This document shows, in pieces, positions 30,402 through 33,206 of a stretch of 33,206 nt of DNA. Position 1 is the first letter of the stretch. Every line of letters begins with the position of its first letter. A program made the position numbers and the translations under genes. The notes under the pieces are model-generated. The model was not told the origin of the DNA. It saw only the letters and a list, made by a program, of their open reading frames with translations, and did no database searches. The DNA is from Streptomyces atriruber (lineage in GTDB: Bacteria; Actinomycetota; Actinomycetes; Streptomycetales; Streptomycetaceae). Location of the stretch: contig NZ_LIPN01000359.1 of NCBI RefSeq assembly GCF_001418325.1, positions 1-33,206 on the forward strand. Direction: 5' to 3'.

Positions 30402-30455
30402 GATGCCTCGCTTCGCGTTGTCCGGACCGACACCGGCACACCCTGGCAGGGCCGT

Positions 30456-30474
30456 CTTAAGCGCTCCTAAGAAG
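30456..30474 (+). promoter_or_regulatory. Regulatory element A, divergent P450/PKS promoter
   Basis: CTTAAGCGCTCCTAAGAAG contains TAAG twice at a ten-base interval and shares GCxCTCCTAAxA with element B on the other strand, 88 bases away centre to centre. It lies 55-73 bases upstream of the P450 start. Candidate site for a cluster regulator. Pattern seen; function inferred. Confidence 0.45.
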
Positions 30475-30543
30475 CACCTGCCGCGCCCGCCCGCCGCCTC
30501 CCACCAGTCACGACGACGCGGGAACGACGACGTACACAGCCGA

Positions 30544-30562
30544 GTATTAGGAGGGCTTTAGC
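30544..30562 (-). promoter_or_regulatory. Regulatory element B, inverted copy
   Basis: On the minus strand this reads GCTAAAGCCCTCCTAATAC, with TAA at an 11-base interval and the core GCCCTCCTAATA like element A (GCGCTCCTAAGA). It lies 125-143 bases upstream of the PKS start. The two elements point outward-inward as mirror images across the divergent gap 30402-30686. Confidence 0.45.
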
Positions 30563-30686
30563 GCCGTCGACGAGTCTGCGGTCCGGCGGGGCCCCGCCTG
30601 CCCGATGCTCACGCCGATCTCCCGGCTGCCCGGTCATCGAGTCAGGGGCGCTGCTGTTCTCGCGGAGAGGGGCGGTTGTCACCGGG

Positions 30687-33206
30687 ATGGCGCACACCGA
30701 AGAGAAGCTTCTTGAATACCTCAAGCGGGTCACTGCGGACCTGCGTCAGACGGAACGCAGGCTGCAGGACGTCGAGTCGGCGGGCCACGAGCCGATCGCG
30801 GTCATCGGCATGGCGTGCAGGCTGCCCGGCGGGGTCCGGTCACCCGAAGAGTTCTGGGACCTGATCTCCACCGGCGGCGACGCCGTCGCCCCGCTGCCCG
30901 GCAACCGCAACTGGGACCTGGACTCCCTCTACGACCCGGACCCCGAGAGCACCGGCACCAGCTACGTCCGCGAGGGCGGCTTCGTCCACGACGCGGGTGA
31001 CTTCGACCCCACCTTCTTCGGCATCGGACCGAGCGAGGCCCTCGCCATGGCGCCGCAGCAGCGGCTCGCCCTGGAGACGGCCTGGGAGGCCATCGAGCGC
31101 GCGGGCATCGACCCCCTCGCGCTGCGCGCCAGCGACACCAGCACCTTCATCGGCTGCGACGGCCTCGACTACGCCCTGGGCGCCTCCGAGGTGCCCGAGG
31201 GCACAGCGGGGTACTTCACCATCGGCAACTCCGGCAGCGTCACCTCGGGCCGCGTCGCCTACACCCTCGGCCTCGAAGGCCCGGCGGTGACGGTCGACAC
31301 CGCTTGCTCCTCGTCGCTGGTCTCCCTCCACCTCGCCGCCCAGGCCCTGCGCACGCAGGAGTGCTCACTGGCCCTGGCGGGCGGTACGTACGTGATGTCG
31401 TCGCCCGCCCCCCTGATCGGGTTCAGCGAGCTGCGCGGTCTGGCCCCCGACGGCCGGTGCAAGCCCTTCTCCGCGGGCAGCGACGGCATGGGCATGGCGG
31501 AGGGCACCGGCGTGGTGCTCCTGGAGCGCCTCTCCGACGCGCGCCGCAACGGCCACAAGGTCCTCGCCGTGATCCGTGGCTCGGCGGTGAACCAGGACGG
31601 CGCGAGCAACGGTCTCACCGCCCCGAACGGCCCCTCGCAGGAACGCGTCATCCGCGCCGCCCTCGCCAACGCCCGCCTCACCACCGAGGACATCGACGCC
31701 GTCGAGGCCCATGGCACCGGCACGACGCTCGGCGACCCCATCGAGGCCGGGGCCCTCATCTCCGCGTACGGGCAGGAGCGGCCGGAGGACCGGCCCCTGT
31801 GGATCGGCGCCGTGAAGTCCAACATCGGCCACACGCAGATCGCCGCGGGCGTGGCCGGTGTCATCAAGATGGTGCTGGCCCTGCAGAACGACCTGCTGCC
31901 CGCCATCCTCCACGTCGACGCCCCCTCGCCCCACGTGGAGTGGGAGGGCAGCGGGCTGCGCCTGCTCACCGAGCCGGTGAAGTGGCCCCGCGGGGAACGG
32001 CCGCGCCGGGCGGGGGTGTCCTCGTTCGGTTTCTCCGGGACGAATGCGCATCTGATTTTGGAGGAGGCGCCGTTGCCGGAGGAGGAGGCGGCTGCCTCGG
32101 TCGCTTCTGTGGCTGGTGGATCCGCTGTGGTGCCGTGGGTGGTGTCGGGGCGGACGTCTGATGCGTTGCGTGCGCAGGCGCGGCGGTTGGGTGCGTTCGT
32201 GGCGGGTGACACGGAGGCGCTTCCGGCGGAGGTCGGGTGGTCGTTGGCGACGACACGGTCGATGTTCGAGCACCGGGCCGTGGTGGTGGGCCGGGACCGG
32301 GACGCGTTGACGGACGGTCTTGAGGCGCTGGCGGCGGGTGCGGTGTCCGCGGACGTGGTGTCCGGGGCGGCGGCTTCCTCGGGCGCGGGGCCGGTGCTGG
32401 TCTTCCCCGGACAGGGCTCGCAGTGGGTCGGCATGGGAGCCCAACTGCTGGACCAGTCACCGGTGTTCGCGGCACGGATCACCGAGTGCGAGCAGGCCTT
32501 GTCCGCATACGTGGACTGGTCACTGCGTGACGTCCTGCGCGGGGACGGGGCCGAGCTGGCGCGGGTGGAGGTCGTGCAGCCCGTGCTGTGGGCCGTCATG
32601 GTGTCGCTCGCCGCCGTCTGGGCGGATCAGGGCATCACCCCGGCCGCGGTGATCGGGCACTCACAGGGCGAGATGGCGGCCGCGTGTGTCGCAGGCGCAC
32701 TGTCCCTGGAGGACGCGGCACGGATCGTGGCGGTACGCAGCGACGCCCTCCGCCAACTGCAGGGGCACGGCGACATGGCCTCCCTGGGCACCAGCGCCGA
32801 GCAGGCCGTCGAGCTCATCGGGGACGACCAGTCGGGCGTGAGTATCGCGGCCGTCAACGGGCCCTCCTCGACCGTCATCTCCGGCCCCCCGGAGCAGGTG
32901 GCCGCGGTCGTCGCCGACGCGGAGCAGGCCGGGCTGCGCGCCCGGGTCATCGACGTCGGCTACGCCTCCCACAACCCCCAGATCGACCAGCTCCACGACC
33001 TGTTGACGGAACGCCTGGCCGACATCCGCCCCGTTGCGACGGACGTGGCGTTCTATTCCACCGTCACCGCCGAACGCCTGGCGGACACCACCACCCTGGA
33101 CACCGCCTACTGGGTCACCAACCTCCGCCAGCCCGTCCGCTTCGCCGACACCATCAAAGCCCTCCTCGCCGACGGCTACCGCCTCTTCATCGAGGCCAGC
33201 CCCCAC
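30687..33206 (+). CDS. Modular type I polyketide synthase, N-terminal docking-KS-AT (open at right edge)
   Basis: The first 840 residues of a multi-module PKS continuing beyond the window. Residues 1-33 (EEKLLEYLKRVTADLRQTERRLQDVE) form the coiled-coil docking helix typical of a downstream extension subunit. The ketosynthase spans about 35-460 with DTACSSSLV (Cys207), EAHGTGTTLGDP (His342) and KSNIGHTQIAAG (His382), spaced as in active KS domains, so it should condense rather than decarboxylate. A linker leads to the acyltransferase from FPGQGSQWVGMG (about 573) with GHSQGEMAAA (Ser659) and the YASH motif (His762), which marks methylmalonyl-CoA specificity, so the first extender adds a methyl branch. 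ATG 30687 fits the docking helix; the nearest AG-rich ribosome sequence is distant. The rest of the module and of the assembly line lies to the right. Confidence 0.95.
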   Translation, partial: MAHTEEKLLEYLKRVTADLRQTERRLQDVESAGHEPIAVIGMACRLPGGVRSPEEFWDLISTGGDAVAPLPGNRNWDLDSLYDPDPESTGTSYVREGGFVHDAGDFDPTFFGIGPSEALAMAPQQRLALETAWEAIERAGIDPLALRASDTSTFIGCDGLDYALGASEVPEGTAGYFTIGNSGSVTSGRVAYTLGLEGPAVTVDTACSSSLVSLHLAAQALRTQECSLALAGGTYVMSSPAPLIGFSELRGLAPDGRCKPFSAGSDGMGMAEGTGVVLLERLSDARRNGHKVLAVIRGSAVNQDGASNGLTAPNGPSQERVIRAALANARLTTEDIDAVEAHGTGTTLGDPIEAGALISAYGQERPEDRPLWIGAVKSNIGHTQIAAGVAGVIKMVLALQNDLLPAILHVDAPSPHVEWEGSGLRLLTEPVKWPRGERPRRAGVSSFGFSGTNAHLILEEAPLPEEEAAASVASVAGGSAVVPWVVSGRTSDALRAQARRLGAFVAGDTEALPAEVGWSLATTRSMFEHRAVVVGRDRDALTDGLEALAAGAVSADVVSGAAASSGAGPVLVFPGQGSQWVGMGAQLLDQSPVFAARITECEQALSAYVDWSLRDVLRGDGAELARVEVVQPVLWAVMVSLAAVWADQGITPAAVIGHSQGEMAAACVAGALSLEDAARIVAVRSDALRQLQGHGDMASLGTSAEQAVELIGDDQSGVSIAAVNGPSSTVISGPPEQVAAVVADAEQAGLRARVIDVGYASHNPQIDQLHDLLTERLADIRPVATDVAFYSTVTAERLADTTTLDTAYWVTNLRQPVRFADTIKALLADGYRLFIEASPH

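Noticed and set aside
1..33206. Mobile elements, CRISPR arrays, tRNA or rRNA genes
   Set aside because: No transposase or integrase reading frames, regular spacer repeats, or cloverleaf-like sequences with CCA-type ends were seen on either strand.

Overview
The window reads as a piece of a Streptomyces chromosome (or a close actinomycete). Base composition is very GC-rich with strong third-position G/C bias, there are GTG and TTG starts with GGAGG-type ribosome sites, sugar ABC importers lack their own ATPase, and families typical of the genus are present (lipoprotein TAP-type hydrolase, SARP regulator, modular type I PKS). No tRNA, rRNA, CRISPR array, transposase or integrase was seen.

Positions 1-12,032 hold ordinary accessory and housekeeping genes: an FGGY sugar or polyol kinase cut by the left edge, a conserved hypothetical followed by an APC amino-acid permease, a GNAT and an SDR, a small unknown protein, a radical SAM enzyme with an unusual CX8CX2C motif, a lipoprotein plus secreted TAP-like hydrolase pair, and a NarL-type two-component pair. 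A small secreted protein lies antisense between kinase and regulator and runs into the 3' end of the kinase gene. Positions 12,078-18,463 form a leftward carbohydrate-uptake operon, read ROK regulator, solute-binding lipoprotein, two permeases, two Gfo/Idh/MocA dehydrogenases, with several short stop/start overlaps. It probably imports and oxidises a sugar, inositol or sugar-derivative.

Positions 18,889-25,208 are mixed: an MscS channel, a CDF metal exporter with an ExxxD in place of HxxxD, a LipB-type octanoyltransferase without an adjacent lipA, an unknown membrane-anchored protein, a small exported protein, a SelA/DgaE-like PLP enzyme and an exported lipase of the Candida antarctica lipase B type.

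From about 25,239 to the right edge the window enters the left flank of a type I polyketide gene cluster: a PaaK-like adenylate-forming ligase, an 876-bp AT-richer regulatory gap, a type II thioesterase translationally coupled to a SARP activator, a CYP125-like P450, and the first 840 residues of a modular PKS (docking helix, KS, methylmalonyl-type AT). The divergent P450/PKS promoter carries two inverted copies of a TTAAGC/CTCCTAA element, and a related element lies upstream of the thioesterase-SARP operon. This suggests a shared regulator, possibly the SARP itself. The PKS begins with a docking helix rather than a loading module, so chain initiation must be encoded elsewhere.
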